The notes: a model not told the origin generated them from the letters alone. Shown: positions 42,726 to 55,399, counted from the first letter of the stretch. The stretch: DNA of 64,000 nt from Hemileia vastatrix (GCA_030280995.1 JASXTE010000016.1:12477001-12541000); one strand, 5' to 3'. A program made the numbers and translations.

Positions 42726-43514
42726 TGCTGCCAGGCTAATAGACTTAACCAGTAAAATAATTAATTATTTTACTGAGTTGAAGCCATGCCCCTTTTTCTT
42801 ACTAATATTTAATTATCTACTTAAGCATTACTTACAATTTACTAGATAAGTACAATAAGTAATATAATTAATTAGTGTAAATAAAATGTCCCTTACAATT
42901 TTACTCCCTAACACCGTGCTCAATGGTATAAGTCAATGGGAATAGAATTAAATAATAAAATTATAATAAAAAAAACTTTAAAACAATTATATTACCTCAG
43001 TGAGAGATCTGGAATCCCGTGAAAGTAATATAATTTATTAATTATTGTGTAATTAATTGTGACAGTCCAAGGAATTCAAACTTTATTGCTAATAAATTTG
43101 ATGTCCTTGTTGACGTACCAGTTTATCTACTTCTTGTGTCATATATGTACTCCTTTCAGTCATTCTTTTTCTCACATGCTTACAATATATGGTGTAAATT
43201 CCGTTTATTTTCTCCCTCATGTTTTGCCTATAAAAGGCCTCTTACTTTGTGCTTTTCAAATCATTTTTTTATTACTTACATTACTATTACACTCACAACA
43301 ATACATTTATTCCTATATTTTATAACTTTAGTATTTACAACACCGTAATTCTAATCTATAATTTATATTGATATCTTATAACTACCTCTTTTATTTGAGT
43401 AAAACAATTATTTTGATAACGAAATACGTACTATTCTTTGAGAGTTCAATAAAACCCTAAATCTCCTCGTATAAACCTCGAACAAAGCTTCTAGACCAAA
43501 AGCACCCCTTGACA
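42726..43514 (+). repeat. Element A 3' LTR
   Basis: 789 bases, matching the 5' LTR except for scattered single changes (for example CTAATAGAC against CTACTAGAC). Followed by the GAATT duplication. Confidence 0.92.
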
Positions 43515-43559
43515 GAATTGGAAAGCTTAGAAGGGGTCTGTGTGTACATTATGACTAAG
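43515..43559 (+). repeat. Continuation of the D-type LTR fragment
   Basis: After the GAATT target copy, GGGGTCTGTGTGTACATTATGACTAAG matches the D LTR in the same orientation as 34640-34827. Confidence 0.5.
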
Positions 43560-43855
43560 TGTCAGCCTAGGTATTCCCAGGAAAGAGTATTTATTATGCT
43601 TAAAATAAGATAACCTTAATTACCTTAAGCTTATAATACTTATATATATGGCTATTATGCTTATATATATATATTTATTACACTATTAAATGACTTATAT
43701 AAGTTTAAATAGCTTATCCATAGCCCTTTAATACTTATTAAGGTTCTAATGGAGTCATAATATACTTATCTTAAGTGATATTAAGTAATTATAGCCATAC
43801 ATAGGCTTATATGTATACAAAACATCATATTCAGTGAAATATGTAGTTATATTAA
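43560..43855 (+). repeat. Truncated C-type LTR (5' part)
   Basis: TGTCAGCCTAGGTATTCCCAG onward matches the start of the element C LTR (58397-) and the solo LTR at 17411-18833, including CTTAAAATAAGATAACC, AATAGCTTATCCAT and ATATTCAGTGAAATATG. It stops where Harbinger element 2 begins, and the rest of the LTR is not found on the far side. Confidence 0.75.
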
Positions 43856-44286
43856 GGGGTATCAAAGTTGACCAATCTACAATTAAATTAATTGAAGATA
43901 AAAATCCTTATTCCCCAATTATCTTCTGCAATTATTTTTGCTAATAATTGAGTTATTAGACATTTTACGTGTCAAAGTTGACCTCTTATCCAACATTTTT
44001 CTACTCAATATTTTATAACCACATCTTGTCCTACTTTCATTCATAACCACATCTTTGACTACTCTCTGGATATGCCTTCTACCTTTCTGCGCACACCCAT
44101 TCTCATCTCATCCTGTCTATTCTCCCCATTCAAAACACCATTGCCATCTTATCTACTTGTTTTTTCTCCTTTATATCTTTAATTATCTTAACATGCCCCA
44201 TCATCATAGATCTTCTCAAAGGCAGCCTTCCCCCATTGTTCTTCAAATCACACTACTCCCTCTTTCCCCCACTCAGCTGAGAAATC

Positions 44287-44470
44287 AAAGACCATTCAAT
44301 TAAAAAAAGATGATCATCTCATTCTTATCAACTGGCTGAAAACTAAATCTAAGTATAATTCTTGTTTTGGTACCAAAAATGTATCTAAAGTAGGAAAGCC
44401 CCCAGCATCAAAAGTTAATGGTTATCTTCTAATGGACAACAAATTACAGAATAGGACAAGCATGTGTTGA
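44287..44470 (+). pseudogene. Myb/SANT-like protein fragment (Harbinger gene 1)
   Basis: Reads DDHLILINWLKTKSKYNSCF, then GKPPASKVNGYLLMDNKL, a pattern seen in Myb/SANT-like proteins of fungal Harbinger elements. Start and end are not preserved. Confidence 0.45.
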
Positions 44471-44510
44471 TAGAATTGAAAGGGATGGGGATTGGTGCAA
44501 ACTGAGTGTG

Positions 44511-44718
44511 AAAATAGGAGGATGAACTCTATTCTTTGGGAAAAGAACAGAGTTCACTGCCATAAAATATTAGCTGAAACATGAAATATATAAGGTGAAA
44601 AAATTAACTTCAGAAAATAGGAAGATGGAATCTGTTCTTCGGGAGAATAACAGAGTTCACCGCCAAAAAATATTAGCTGAAACATGAAATATATAAGATT
44701 AAAAAATTAACTTCAAAG
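44511..44718. repeat. Tandem ~104-bp duplication with small hairpins
   Basis: Two copies (44511-44614, 44615-44718) share AATATTAGCTGAAACATGAAA and AAAATTAACTTCA. Each contains a hairpin of the type GAACTCTATTCTT-TGGG-AAAGAACAGAGTTC. It lies between the two Harbinger genes. Confidence 0.65.
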
Positions 44719-44859
44719 TAGTTTTAGACTTACATTAGAATTTTAAATAGGATACTAAAGCTGTAAAGTTACTTTATCAAAGTGAATAAAACATGGAACA
44801 TGAAAATAACACAAGCAAAAAAAAAGGAATTTGAAAATTGGGAGAGTACACAAAAAAAT

Positions 44860-45769
44860 TTAATAGGGTGGTGAAGAGAAATTTTGGAGAGTAATAGGCA
44901 TAATGACAGAGTGTATGCCAGTTGAATGAATGTTTTGTGATTCAAGGGAGGGGAGAGCCGGTGCTGGTTCAGGATCCTCTTCTTCAAAAAGATCATTCCA
45001 CTCATCTTTTAAAACAGCTAGGATATTGTGGGGTATAACACAATTCATTATTCAATTATTTGAAGTTTTGATTTCCATTTTTTTTTGAAATTAGATTCTG
45101 AGTTCCTGGAGACTAGAAAATATTCCCTTTAAAATCCCAATAGCATTTTCAATCCATATTCTTGATTGGGCAAGGTGATAATTAATGGTGGTTTTGGGGT
45201 CATTTTCTATAGTTGCACCACAGAAAGCAGGCATAATGTTTTTTCCACTTGCATATGCTGAGTCTGCAAGGAGGTACTAAGATTTTTCAAAGTATGAGTC
45301 AGGAGTCTTAGAAATCCTCATTCTTTGGAAGACGGAAGAGTTATGACATGAGCTGGGGCAGCCACTATGAAAAGCAATAAATTTTTTATTGAAATCAAAT
45401 ATAAGTTAAAAGGAAATAGAGTATCTAGAAAGAAGATAAAAAGTAAGTTTATGAAAGATGTGAAATTGGAGAAAACTTTGAAAAAACCTTTTTTCACAAT
45501 AAAAATACTGATTGCCATCATAAACAGGCTTTTTACACAAAGGTATAGTCGTGCCATCAACAAATCCTACACATACAGGGAAACCTTCAGCTTGCATTAC
45601 TTGAGAGGATTCAAGTTGCTGTTGTGGAGTTGGCCAAGAAAGTGTCTGAGACTTGAGATAAAGGATAGCAATCATACAGCATTTGGTGTATAATATCACC
45701 ATCCCATATACTATGGTAAAGAGATTTTCCAAATGTGTTACAGCAGCACCGTTTCCATTTGAGCCAAAG
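44860..45769 (-). pseudogene. Harbinger element 2 DDE transposase (relic)
   Basis: The minus strand reads SNGNGAAVTHLENLF at the truncated start, then QVMQAEGFPVCVGFVDGTTI (first Asp), CPSSCHNSS-type turn, LLADSAYASGKN near 45270 (second Asp kept) and RIWIENAIGILKGIFSSLQE near 45150 (Glu), ending in an acidic tail to about 44860. Several stops and shifts. Closer to an intact active site than element 1. Confidence 0.75.
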
Positions 45770-47262
45770 TGTCAGTCTGAGGTCAGGTACAGAGACGTGA
45801 ACTAGCTTGAATGGTCAGTTTTCTAGAAGATTTTAATGGTCCTATTGGAATACTGTAGTAAAAATCCAATAAGTATTGAAATATAACTCAATATAAGGGT
45901 CTCAGTAATTTTAATCTCACTAATTATATATGGCTTACAATCTTATAGTTGGTAGAAAAATAGATTCAATTAATTTAGATACTATTCAAAGAATTTATAA
46001 GTACTATTGATATGTATTGTAATTGTATTTGTTATATGTTTAATTGTAATGATAAAAAATGTAGAAAATAAGACTGAAAACCCCCTCCTTTTATACACAA
46101 CAACTTCCCCAATGAACCCCTTGATTTACCAGGTCAATACACAGTTAATGAAGAATCATTACAGCTAATGATAATTCCCAACAACATAAAGAGTGACCAA
46201 TACCATAATTAGAATGATATCACCCACCAAAATCCTGTAGTAATAGGGATAATCCATCAAAAAAAAGAATAAGCAAAAAAGAGAGTATATGCCTGTTATA
46301 GATTAAAATAAAAGAATAAATTAGGAAAATTAACACTAATTATTACTCAATAAAAAGGGGGAGTAACAGTAGAAATTCTGGGGCTAATCATAAAATTATA
46401 CTACGTGAAATCCCCATTCAAAAATAACCAAAATTGACTGAGAAACCACTTAAAAAAACCAAAAAAGGGCATGAGATCTGGGGTAACTACATGCAGTCCT
46501 TGGCAGGAGCTTTCATGGGTAAATTATTGACTAATTTAGGCAAATTTAAGTGTGGTAGTGAATCAAAGCACCAAGATTGAGGTTATCAATGAAGTTAGTG
46601 CATATAAAGTGGGTCAATGCATTTGTAATTATGCTAGGACACTAAATAAGCGCCTGTTGCCTATTTTAGTGTGTTTTCCCACAGTGGGCGTAGAATGTAG
46701 GGTAATTATAGTGTGAAAAATCTAAATTTGCTTAAAATGAAGATATTCACCTGGGAAAAATGCGGGCAGTATGTGGCCAGTACACAGAAGCCATTTCTGG
46801 CATAAAAAACACCAAATTTAAAAGGTTTTATTTTTATGCATTTGAGTATCCAAATCAATAGCTCTAATTAAGAAAGAATGATCTGTCAAAGCACATTTTT
46901 AATATTATTAAATTTATAGCGCATATAGTCAAATTTTAAGTGATTTAAAGTGCATTTCTTGTTTCTCACATAAAATAATGAAAAAAACAGCTTTAAGTCT
47001 ACTTAAAAATTATGTAGCCTTATATTTAAGACTCTTAAGGTAGCCCTCACATATTCCAACTTAATATCAAGTGTATAAGACTTATAAAAGGTGGATATAT
47101 GCGTGTATATAAGGTGTTATAATGGCATATTTTGTATTTTATCATAAATTTACTTATGTATACTATTTGTGCACTCTAATTTATTACTCCCATGTATAGT
47201 CCATGTGTTTCACATAGCTTATAAGTACTTTTGACTCAGTCCAGGGGAAATCCAGGCTGACA
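45770..47262 (-). repeat. Element B 3' LTR
   Basis: TGTCAGTCTGAGG to GGCTGACA on the plus strand. On the element strand the purine-rich TTTTTTGGGTGGGCCAG before it is the likely polypurine tract (47263-47280). Confidence 0.85.
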
Positions 47263-47440
47263 CTGGCCCACCCAAAAAAAACAATAAAAAAATGATAAGT
47301 TATACACTTTTTTTATTTTATATTATTTTTCAGGTATTCAGAAAATTCTGTAGCATTAAAGATCAATTCTTTAAAGAAATAAAAAATAATAAAATATTAT
47401 GAGTACTTTTTTTTAACCCCTCATCTGGTTGAACAGAAAT

Positions 47441-48300
47441 TTATTTCTGTTTAAATTTTTTAAGAAGGGAGGATAGATTTGAAATTTCTTTTTCAGGTAT
47501 CCATTTATCAAATTCATTTGATTTCCCCTTAAATTTTAATAAATACTCAGTTCCTTTCTCTTTAGTAATGATTAGTTTCTTGAGTATTTTTTCAATCTCT
47601 GCCTTTTCCACAATTTTATAATGTTGCTTTTTAGGCCTTCCTCTTCTTTTTGGAAATAAGTCAGGATCATTTGCATGATAAGGTTTTATTAATGAGATAG
47701 GGAAAACTGGAAGTTTCCTATCATATGGGGCATATAATATGACTTCCACAGCATTAATACCAACCATTTTTCTCACTAAAAAAGGTCCTGCAAAGGGATA
47801 CTTCAAATTAACATTACCTTGTAAGTTAAAATGTAGTGTTGAAATTAGGACTTCATCTCCTTTTTTAAATTCAAATTATTTATGAGATTTATCCCACCTT
47901 TTATTTTCATATTAAAATGCTTTTTGGATGCATTTCTCTGCATTCTTTATACAAATTTGTTGCATATGAATAAAGGATGGAGTTCCAGGGTGTATATCTA
48001 ACCTTGGTAATTTTTTTAAATGATTTACTGGGGTGTTTGGTACATATCCCAGCCAGAGTTCAAATGGTTTTTCCTCTGTTAAAGAATGAGTTGTGCTCTA
48101 ATAAGAAAATTCAAGGCCGGGAATTAATGTTACCCAGCCATGTGTGAATTTCTCATTGTCTTTGTATTCCAATTCAAAGGCACAATATCTTCTGATCATA
48201 TCTTCCAGAGTTTGTATCATTCTCTCAGCCAGCCCATCAGTTTGTGGATGTTGTGCTGTAGACAATTTCAATTAACAACCTGATGATTCCATCAAAGATG
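47441..48300 (-). pseudogene. Element B integrase C-terminus with chromodomain
   Basis: Frame 47806-47441 carries YPFAGPFLVRKMVGINAVEV, a basic FPKRRGRPKKQ stretch and a chromodomain (EIEKIL, GTEYLLKFKGK, DKWIPEKEIS). Between 47807 and 48300 reverse translation still shows the integrase Glu region (HPQTDGLAER) with stops. Confidence 0.8.
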
Positions 48301-48301
48301 T

Positions 48302-48886
48302 TCAGAGATCTGAAGGAAATTTAGGGTCTCTGTCAGAGATTATGGCTTTGGGGAACCCCGCAGTATTCATAATTTGAGTCAAACATAGTAATGTAAAGTC
48401 TTTTGCAGATACCTCTTTATGGGTAGGGATAAATTTGCACATTTTTGTTAATCTATCTACAATTACCCAGCAAGAATTGAAAATTTTTTTACCTGCTAAT
48501 GGCAAGCCAGTGAAAACATCCATGTTTATAATTCCCCATGGAGCTTTTGGCTGCTCTATTTGTTGTAACAGCCCAGCTCTCTTTCCAGTTAATCTTTTAG
48601 ATTTATGACAAGAATCACATGTTTCAATGTATTTTTGTACATTTTCTTTCATGTTTATCCACCAGGCTGTATTTTTAACTCTGGTTAATGTTTCGTTAAA
48701 ATTGAAATGACCAGCTAAGATGTCATCATGACAAGTACTCAACATTAATTCTTTTATAGGGGGTGGTATAATTATTAAATTACTTAACTTTTTCCTGTAA
48801 TATATATATCCATCTTCAATTGACAGTTTACCTTTTTCCAACGCATTTTTATATTTTGGAGGCAAGGTTTTAATTAATGCACTCAT
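48302..48886 (-). pseudogene. Element B integrase N-terminal and core part
   Basis: Open piece with the HHCC domain (CHDDILAGHFN ... CDSCHKSK), first Asp region INMDVFTGLPLAG and second Asp region IISDRDPKF. Stops lie on both sides. 48887-49414 holds the RNase H end and connection, broken. Confidence 0.8.
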
Positions 48887-49414
48887 GGAGGCATTAGTTG
48901 GATCATTTAAAATTGTAGATTATTTAGACAAATATTTATCAGATGAATAATTTTCTAATATAGTTTGCATAAATTCTTCCTCTAAATCCACTATATAAAT
49001 CCCAAAGATATGTATAACCTCATTTTCATGTAAATATGGTGGGCTGTCAGTATCATTTGGAAAAGGGCTTCTGGATAACAAATCCACATTAGAATGCAAT
49101 ATTCATGCTCTAAGAGTGATTTTCATTCTTCCTCTGTACTCTTGTACAGCTAGTTGCCATCTAAACATGTGCCTTTTAGGTGTTTTCATGTTTAGTAATG
49201 ATTTTACTGCACTGCAATCTGTTGTTAATTCAAACTTCTGGTCCTCCAGATAGTAATGAAGTTTCTCCAAGGCCCACACAATGGCTAAAAATTCCAGTTG
49301 GGTGGAACCATACCTTAACTCTGTCTTTAATAAGTTTCTGGATATATAGCAGATAACTAATTCAGATAATTTCCCATTTATTATCTGTTTCTGCTTTAAA
49401 GCAGCACCTAAACC

Positions 49415-50266
49415 TTAAAAGCTTGCATCAGTATACAAGATAAAAGGGAGTTTAAAATATGGAAGTCCCAATATTGGAGCTGACATCAAACATTCCTTCA
49501 ATTTATCAAAGGTGTGTTGTCTTTCATTATTCCAAATGAAAGCCTCATTTTTCCTGATTAATTTTGTTAAAGGGGCTGCAATAGATTGGTAGTTTTTTAT
49601 ATATTGCCTATAATATCCACACATACCTAAAAAAATTTGAACATTTTTCACATTCTTAGGTATACTAATGTTTTTTATTGCTGCCACCTTGTTCTGGTCA
49701 ACACAAATTTGTAATCCATATACAACATGTCCAAGTAATTTCAAGGATTGAAACTCAAACTTACATTTCTTTAATGCAATTGTCATATTAATTTTATCCA
49801 TCTTTTGAAATACTCTTTTCAGGTGATTTAAATGCTCATCATATGTTTTTAATAACACTATGATGTCATCAATATAAACTTAAAGCCATCCTTCAACTAT
49901 TTCTTGATGAAAAACACTATCCATCAATTTTTGGAAGACTGAAGGCGCATTCTTTGGGCCAAAAGGCATTCTCACATATTTATATATCCCCATGTGTGTG
50001 GTTATGAGTGAGAAATTCTGAGAATTCTTTTCCACAGGAATCTGGTGGTAACCTTTGTTACTGTCCAGACGTGAAATATATTTTTCTCCTTGTAAGGTAG
50101 CATGGATAGAAGCTATCCTTGGTAGAGGGTGAATATCATCTACAGTGTATGTATTCAGAGCTCTGTAATCACCACATAATCTTGCCTTATCTTTTTCATA
50201 AGAGATTAAAACTGGTGAAATAACACAATACTTAGGTATTGTGTCCACATTTTCAACAATAACCAT
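49415..50266 (-). pseudogene. Element B reverse transcriptase and RNase H start
   Basis: 50266-49880 reads ISPVLISYEKDKARLCGDYR, GYHQIPVEKNS and MPFGPKNAPSVFQK, ending at a TAA within GWL-stop-VYIDD, just before the catalytic motif. 49858-49415 continues from the thumb (FLGMCGYYRQYIKNY) to the RNase H start ILYTDASF. Confidence 0.85.
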
Positions 50267-50278
50267 TTATAACAACAT

Positions 50279-51000
50279 TTAAATGTTGTCTTCAATTTCT
50301 TTCCTTTTTGAAGGAGAAGCTGGGTAAGGTTTCTTTCTCAAGATTCCAGGAAAATTATCCAGATCAAAACTTAAAAATATTTTTATCTCATGGTCTTTGA
50401 CCAATCCTAGTTCATTTGAACCATGAGAAAATGCCATAGGATAAGATTTTATCAATCTCAAAATATTTTTTTCTTCAATTTTTGAGAGTTGAGGACTGAA
50501 AGAGGCCTTTTGGATTTCATTTTTCAATTCTACCAGTTAAGAGGTGGTTCTTCCACCTTGCAGTTGTTCTTCTTTTGGAGCAATGGAATAAACTGAATTT
50601 TCAGAACAAATCTTGAATTTTCTTTTCCCATTTACGCCTATAGTGAAGCAACAATTTTCAGGATCCATTTTAATGCCAAATTTGGTCAATAAGTCATTGC
50701 AAATAATAAAACAATCACTACAATTATTATTATCCATTACCACAAATTCACACACTTCTCTTACATATCCATTATTATATTTAAAGAATACAGCAGTTTT
50801 GTTTCTTCCAATTGGATTTAATACTGAACCAAAATCCCTCCAGTTCTTTGTCTGTACAGGTTCTAGTTTTCTTTATACTTACTATCAAGTTTCATTAATG
50901 TGCTAATAGAAACTACACTACTTGAAGCCCTAGTGTCAAGAATGGAATTCATTTATTTTCCAATTATAATAACAGGTGCTATAATAAGTGTTATTTTGTA
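50279..51000 (-). pseudogene. Element B protease and linker
   Basis: 50755-50537 is the protease C-terminal part (CEFVVMDNNN, LLTKFGIKMDP, IGVNGKRKFKI). Upstream, near 50940-50900, the active site reads ILDTRASSSVVS where C has VLDTGAAGSVVS, so the catalytic Gly is Arg. 50527-50279 is the linker to RT. Confidence 0.75.
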
Positions 51001-53309
51001 AGAATCATGAGATACATCTTTAATAATTTCAGCTTCTTCAATGGAAGTCAAAGATGTATCTGTATGAGGTATTGCATCATTCAGGAACATAATATCCTGT
51101 TCTAATACATATATCTCATTTTCATCATCACTGTAAGAAATTTTACTTTGATAATCCTCAATAGATTCCTCCTTTTCATGTTCATGATTAATTTGTTCAG
51201 AATCTTGTCAGTTTTCAATAACATTTATAATTTTATTAAAAGTATGACCTTTAGCCCAAGGTGCATTAAATTTTTAGCAAGTTTTACTTTCTTGTCTTTT
51301 AGGGACAAGGGGAGCTGAAAGTTTTTTCTTCTCCACTGGTAACTTATTTGTAGTAGGTTTTACTACCTCAACACCTTGCTTGTAATTATTATACCTGGTT
51401 TCATACTTGTGGTTCAATAATATTTCATTGTATATATTAATAAACCCAGAGGTATCTCTGATGGTTTAAGTTCTAGCTACAATAATGTCTCTGACTGATA
51501 TAGGCAATTTATATATTATTATTTCTTTCCACACATCATAATACATTTTTGGATCCATGGTTTTCATGATTTTTATTGAATTCATTAAAGAATTCCATGG
51601 GTCTATCTCCAGAATTATATCTGGCTTTCTCATACAATATTTGTTGAGTGATTCTAAATTTTAGGCCACCGAATTGCCTTTCAATTAGTGCCTTCCATTC
51701 ATTCCAGGAGTAGTTAATTACCTCACTCAATACAGATTCAAACCATAATAAGGCCAAATATGTAAATAAAGATATCAATTTTGATGTTATTTCTTCATCA
51801 GGTAATTTGTATGAGAATTTTAAGTTATCAATTCTCTGAATGAATTGTTTCCAATCAGACTTTGAATCCCCGTCAAAAGCAGGGTATGATCTAATATAGG
51901 CCTGTCCCTTTGGTTATTTTTTGCTTCCCTCACCTGAAGAATATTGAGTAACTTACTTACTTTAGAAAAATGATCATTTATTTAATCCTTTACTGATTTT
52001 ATATTCTCAGAGCCCATGACACTATTTTCATGTTTAATCATTGGTTTATTATCTGAGTGTTTCATAAAAGCTGGTACTCTTTCCACATAGGAGGTATTAT
52101 CTTTTATTTTATCAGTATTTTTCAAAATGTTAGCTATTTCAATTTCTACCCTTTGTAACCTATCCTTTATTACAGGTACATGTTTTAAGGTATCATTTAC
52201 ATTTGAAAAAGACAATATTACACATCCCTCTATGGTAGCCATAATATTCTGAGAATGTTCTAATTTATTTTGTAAATTCTTAATCTCAGAGTTTAATCTT
52301 TAATATTCATTGGTTAATTCATTATTTTAATTTTCAATAATTTTTAACCTGTTGGCTGTGTTACTCAATGATTGTGTGAGGTTTAGTAATAAACTTTCTG
52401 TATTATTGTTTGACTTTATAGAGAATTCTTCCAACTTTTCAATTCTTAATAATAATTTGCTACTGATTTTTGATTCCATTGGATTTTCTTTTAAAAAATA
52501 TTCAATTTTTTCCATGTCTAATTCAGAAGACTCATCATCAGGCTCAAGATTTATTTCATTTGGTTCCATTTTAATATCACTATTATTATCCTGGTGATCA
52601 ATAAAACTATGTACATTGTCATCACGTAAAGACAAGTTTAACATGTTATTTTCAAATGAATAATTTTTTAAATCTTTATCAATTATATACAGTAACTCTC
52701 TATCAATCTCATTACCTATAAGTAATTCATTGTTAGTATTATATAATTGATCCTGAGAAGATGGATGACTTACCAAGGTCTTATTCAATTTTCCCTGCTT
52801 CTCCTTAGCTTTCCCCTGTAAGGGTGAATGCTGGAGCCCGCTTTTGAGGAGGTTTGTTATAATTTTGGGCATACCAGTCCCATTTCCATTTTCTTACATT
52901 AATCTTTTGGTCCTCCTCTTGGGCTGGAGGTGTGGCTGTGAAATAATTGGGTGCAACTGTTGTTGGTTGAGCCTTTATTTCCACTAGAGCTTGATTTACT
53001 TCTACAAAACCCTGAGCTGCTCTTTTCTCCAGATTGTTTATCTGGTCTACTATGTTTTTGACTCTAATTGTTAAGGTATTTAGTAGAGTTACTAGGGAGT
53101 GAATTGGTTCTTGTAAATTATTTCTTGTTTTCTTTATTTTTACTTGTTTTGACAGTCTTTCCCTTTCCTCCAGAGACATCTGTGGAGTGTTGCTGTTGGT
53201 GGGAGAATCCTGGCCCTCCATTTGAATCTCCTGTAACAGGTCTTTCAGCTCTAGCTCTTATTTTATAAGGTTTTACCTTATTACTCACAATATCATTGTT
53301 GTCACACAT
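51001..53309 (-). pseudogene. Element B gag
   Basis: Pieces 53309-53118 (start MCDNNDIVSNKVKPYKIRAR), 52872-52327 and 52242-51982 (helical, coiled-coil-like) and 51778-51536 (capsid: FGGLKFRITQQ). The zinc knuckle near 51290-51240 is ruined: it reads TC-stop-KF...GHTF where A and C have Cys. Many stops. Confidence 0.75.
52805..53221 (-). CDS. Overlapping +1-frame protein of element B
   Basis: 138 codons starting MEGQDSP, with MSLEERERL, an IKK segment, a heptad-rich region (VKNIVDQINNLEKRA), FVEVNQALVEIKAQ and KWKWDWYAQNY near residue 112. It overlaps the gag start (53309-53118) in the +1 frame, as in elements A and C, and has stayed open while the rest of gag broke. The Pro-rich tail is shortened by a stop. 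Confidence 0.55.
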   Translation of the reverse strand: MEGQDSPTNSNTPQMSLEERERLSKQVKIKKTRNNLQEPIHSLVTLLNTLTIRVKNIVDQINNLEKRAAQGFVEVNQALVEIKAQPTTVAPNYFTATPPAQEEDQKINVRKWKWDWYAQNYNKPPQKRAPAFTLTGES

Positions 53310-53906
53310 TTTTACGTGGAATTTAAATCAAAGAATTGAAATTCGAGATATTAAAACTTCAAAATGAGTTTTATCAGTATTAATCAAAACCATTGAAGAA
53401 AATTTCATTGCCTAGTTGTAGGTATTAAGTGAATTAATAAGTGCCAAAAGTCAAATATGCTTTTATGTGGTCACTTGATTTAACTGGTCTACAATATGTA
53501 GCTGTGTTTTTATATATAAAAAAGAAAAACTGTCAGTAAGATTCTTTCTAAATATTAAATGAATTTTACAAACCAATAAAAAGAGATTAAGAGTCCTGTT
53601 AAAGGGAAACAATTAATCAGTTTTTATTAACTGGTTTATTATCTGCAAAGATCACAAATTTAATTGGTCTATTGAAAGACTCCCACTAATAAATATTTTT
53701 ATGTTAAATTAGTGGTAAAATTGTTGATTCAATATTACAATTTTATTATATAACAGGTTTTTTTTTCTGAAATCACTATATAAGTGACCCCAACCTGTTG
53801 TAATTATCCAAATATATCTATAGGGATTTTATTTACTTGTAGCCTCTCTTTGAATTTTTACTTACTAGAAGATAACCAACACATTTCTTTAGGAAAGTTC
53901 CCCAAT
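53310..53906 (-). other. Element B leader and primer-binding region
   Basis: On the minus strand the LTR end CTGACA is followed by ATTGGGGAACTTTCC (53892-53906), equivalent to ATTGGGGGTCTTTCC in element C. The rest is AT-rich leader with no gene. Confidence 0.6.
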
Positions 53907-55399
53907 TGTCAGGCTGAGGTCAAGTACAGAGATGTAAACTAGCTTGAATAGTCACTTTTCTAGAAGATTTTTATGGTCCTATATGAATACTGTAGTACTA
54001 ATCCAATAAGTATTGAAATATAACTCAATATAAGTGTCTCAGTAATTTTTATCTCACTAATTATATATGGCTTGCAATCTTATAGTTGGTAGAAAAATAG
54101 ATTTAATTAATTCAGATACTATTCAAAGACTTTATAAGTACTATTGATATGTATTGTAATTGTATTGGTTATATGTTTAATTGTAATGATAAAGAATGTA
54201 GAAAACAAGACCAAAAACCCCCTCTTTATATATACAATGACCTCCCCAATAAACCCCTTGATTTACCAGCTCTATACAAAATTAATGGCGCCTCATTCCA
54301 GATAATAATAATTCCCAAAAACATAAAGATTGAACAATAACATAATTAGAATGATATCACCCGCCAAAATCCTGTAGTAATAGGGATAATCCATCAAAAT
54401 AAATAAATAAGCAAAAAAGAGAGTATTTACATTTTATACATTAAAATAAAAGACTAAAAAGGGAAAATTAACACTAAATATTACTAAATAATAAGAGGGA
54501 TTAAAATTAGAAATTTTGGGGATAATCATGACATTATACTACGTGAAATCCCCATGCAAAAATAACCAAAATTGACTGAGAAACCACTTAAAAACCCAAA
54601 AAAGGGTGTGAGATGTGGCATAACTAGATGCAGTCCTTGGCGGGCCCTTGAATAGGTAAATCCTTGACTAATTGAGGAGAATTTAAGAATGGTAGTAAAT
54701 TAAAGCACCAAGATTGAGGTTATTAATGAAATAAGTGCATATAAAGGGGGTCATTGCATTTGTAATTAAGCTAGGACACTAAATAAGCGCCTGTTGCCTA
54801 TTTTAGTGTGTTTCCCCACGGTGGGCGTAGAATGTAGGGTAATTTAAGTGTGAAAAAGATAACTATTCTAAAAATGAAGCTATTCACACAGGAAAAATGT
54901 AGGCAGTATGTGGCCAGTACACAGAAGCCATTTCTGGCATAAAAAACACCAAATTTAAAAGGTATTATTTTTATGCATTTGAGTAGCCAAATAAATAGCT
55001 CTAATTAAGAAAAATTGATCTGTCAAAGCGCATTTTTAATATAATTAAATTTATAGTGAATATAGTCAACTTTTAAGTGATTTAAAGCGCATTTCTTGTT
55101 TTTCACATAAAATCATGAAAACAACAGCTTTAAGTCTAATTAAAAATTATGTAGCCTTATATTTAAGGTTCTTAAGGTAACCATAACATATTCCAACTTA
55201 AAGTTAAGTACATAAGACTTATAAAAGGTGGATATATGCATGTATATAAGGTGTTATAATGGCATATTATGTATTTTATCATAAATTTACTTATGTATAC
55301 TATTTGTGTACTCTAATTTATTGCTCCCATGTATAGTTAATGTGTTTAGCATAGCTTATAAGTACTCTTTACTCAGTCAGGTGAATATCCAGGCTGACA
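53907..55399 (-). repeat. Element B 5' LTR
   Basis: TGTCAGGCTGAGG to GGCTGACA on the plus strand. It pairs over its whole length with 45770-47262, with many scattered substitutions, so the insertion is older than element A. Confidence 0.88.

Larger units (their letters stand above)
34828..43514 (+). mobile_element. Chromovirus element A (Ty3/Gypsy), complete copy with TSD
   Basis: 8687 bases. LTRs at 34828-35619 and 42726-43514 are almost identical. GAATT occurs at 34823-34827 and 43515-43519, a perfect 5-bp target duplication, so both ends are certain. Internal order is leader, overlapping gag frames, gag, protease, RT, RNase H, integrase, chromodomain. Only four breaks are seen: stop 37796-37798, a 1-base shift near 40140-40147, stop 40933-40935 and a shift near 42450. 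It is the youngest complete copy in the window but cannot act alone as it stands. Confidence 0.92.
43856..45769. mobile_element. PIF/Harbinger element 2, right end lost
   Basis: The left end is AGGGGTATCAAAGTTGACC after a TTA, inside a C-type LTR. It holds a plus-strand Myb/SANT-like fragment and a minus-strand transposase pseudogene, the two-gene layout known for Harbinger elements. The transposase N-terminus is cut at 45769 by the LTR of element B, and the missing part does not reappear after 55399. Confidence 0.7.
45770..55399 (-). mobile_element. Chromovirus element B, decayed
   Basis: 9630 bases. Both LTRs are exactly 1493 bases (45770-47262, 53907-55399). Coding is on the minus strand with the same domain order as elements A and C, but split by about ten stops and shifts. 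Flanks are CAAAG on the left and GCTTC on the right: no target duplication. Confidence 0.88.
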
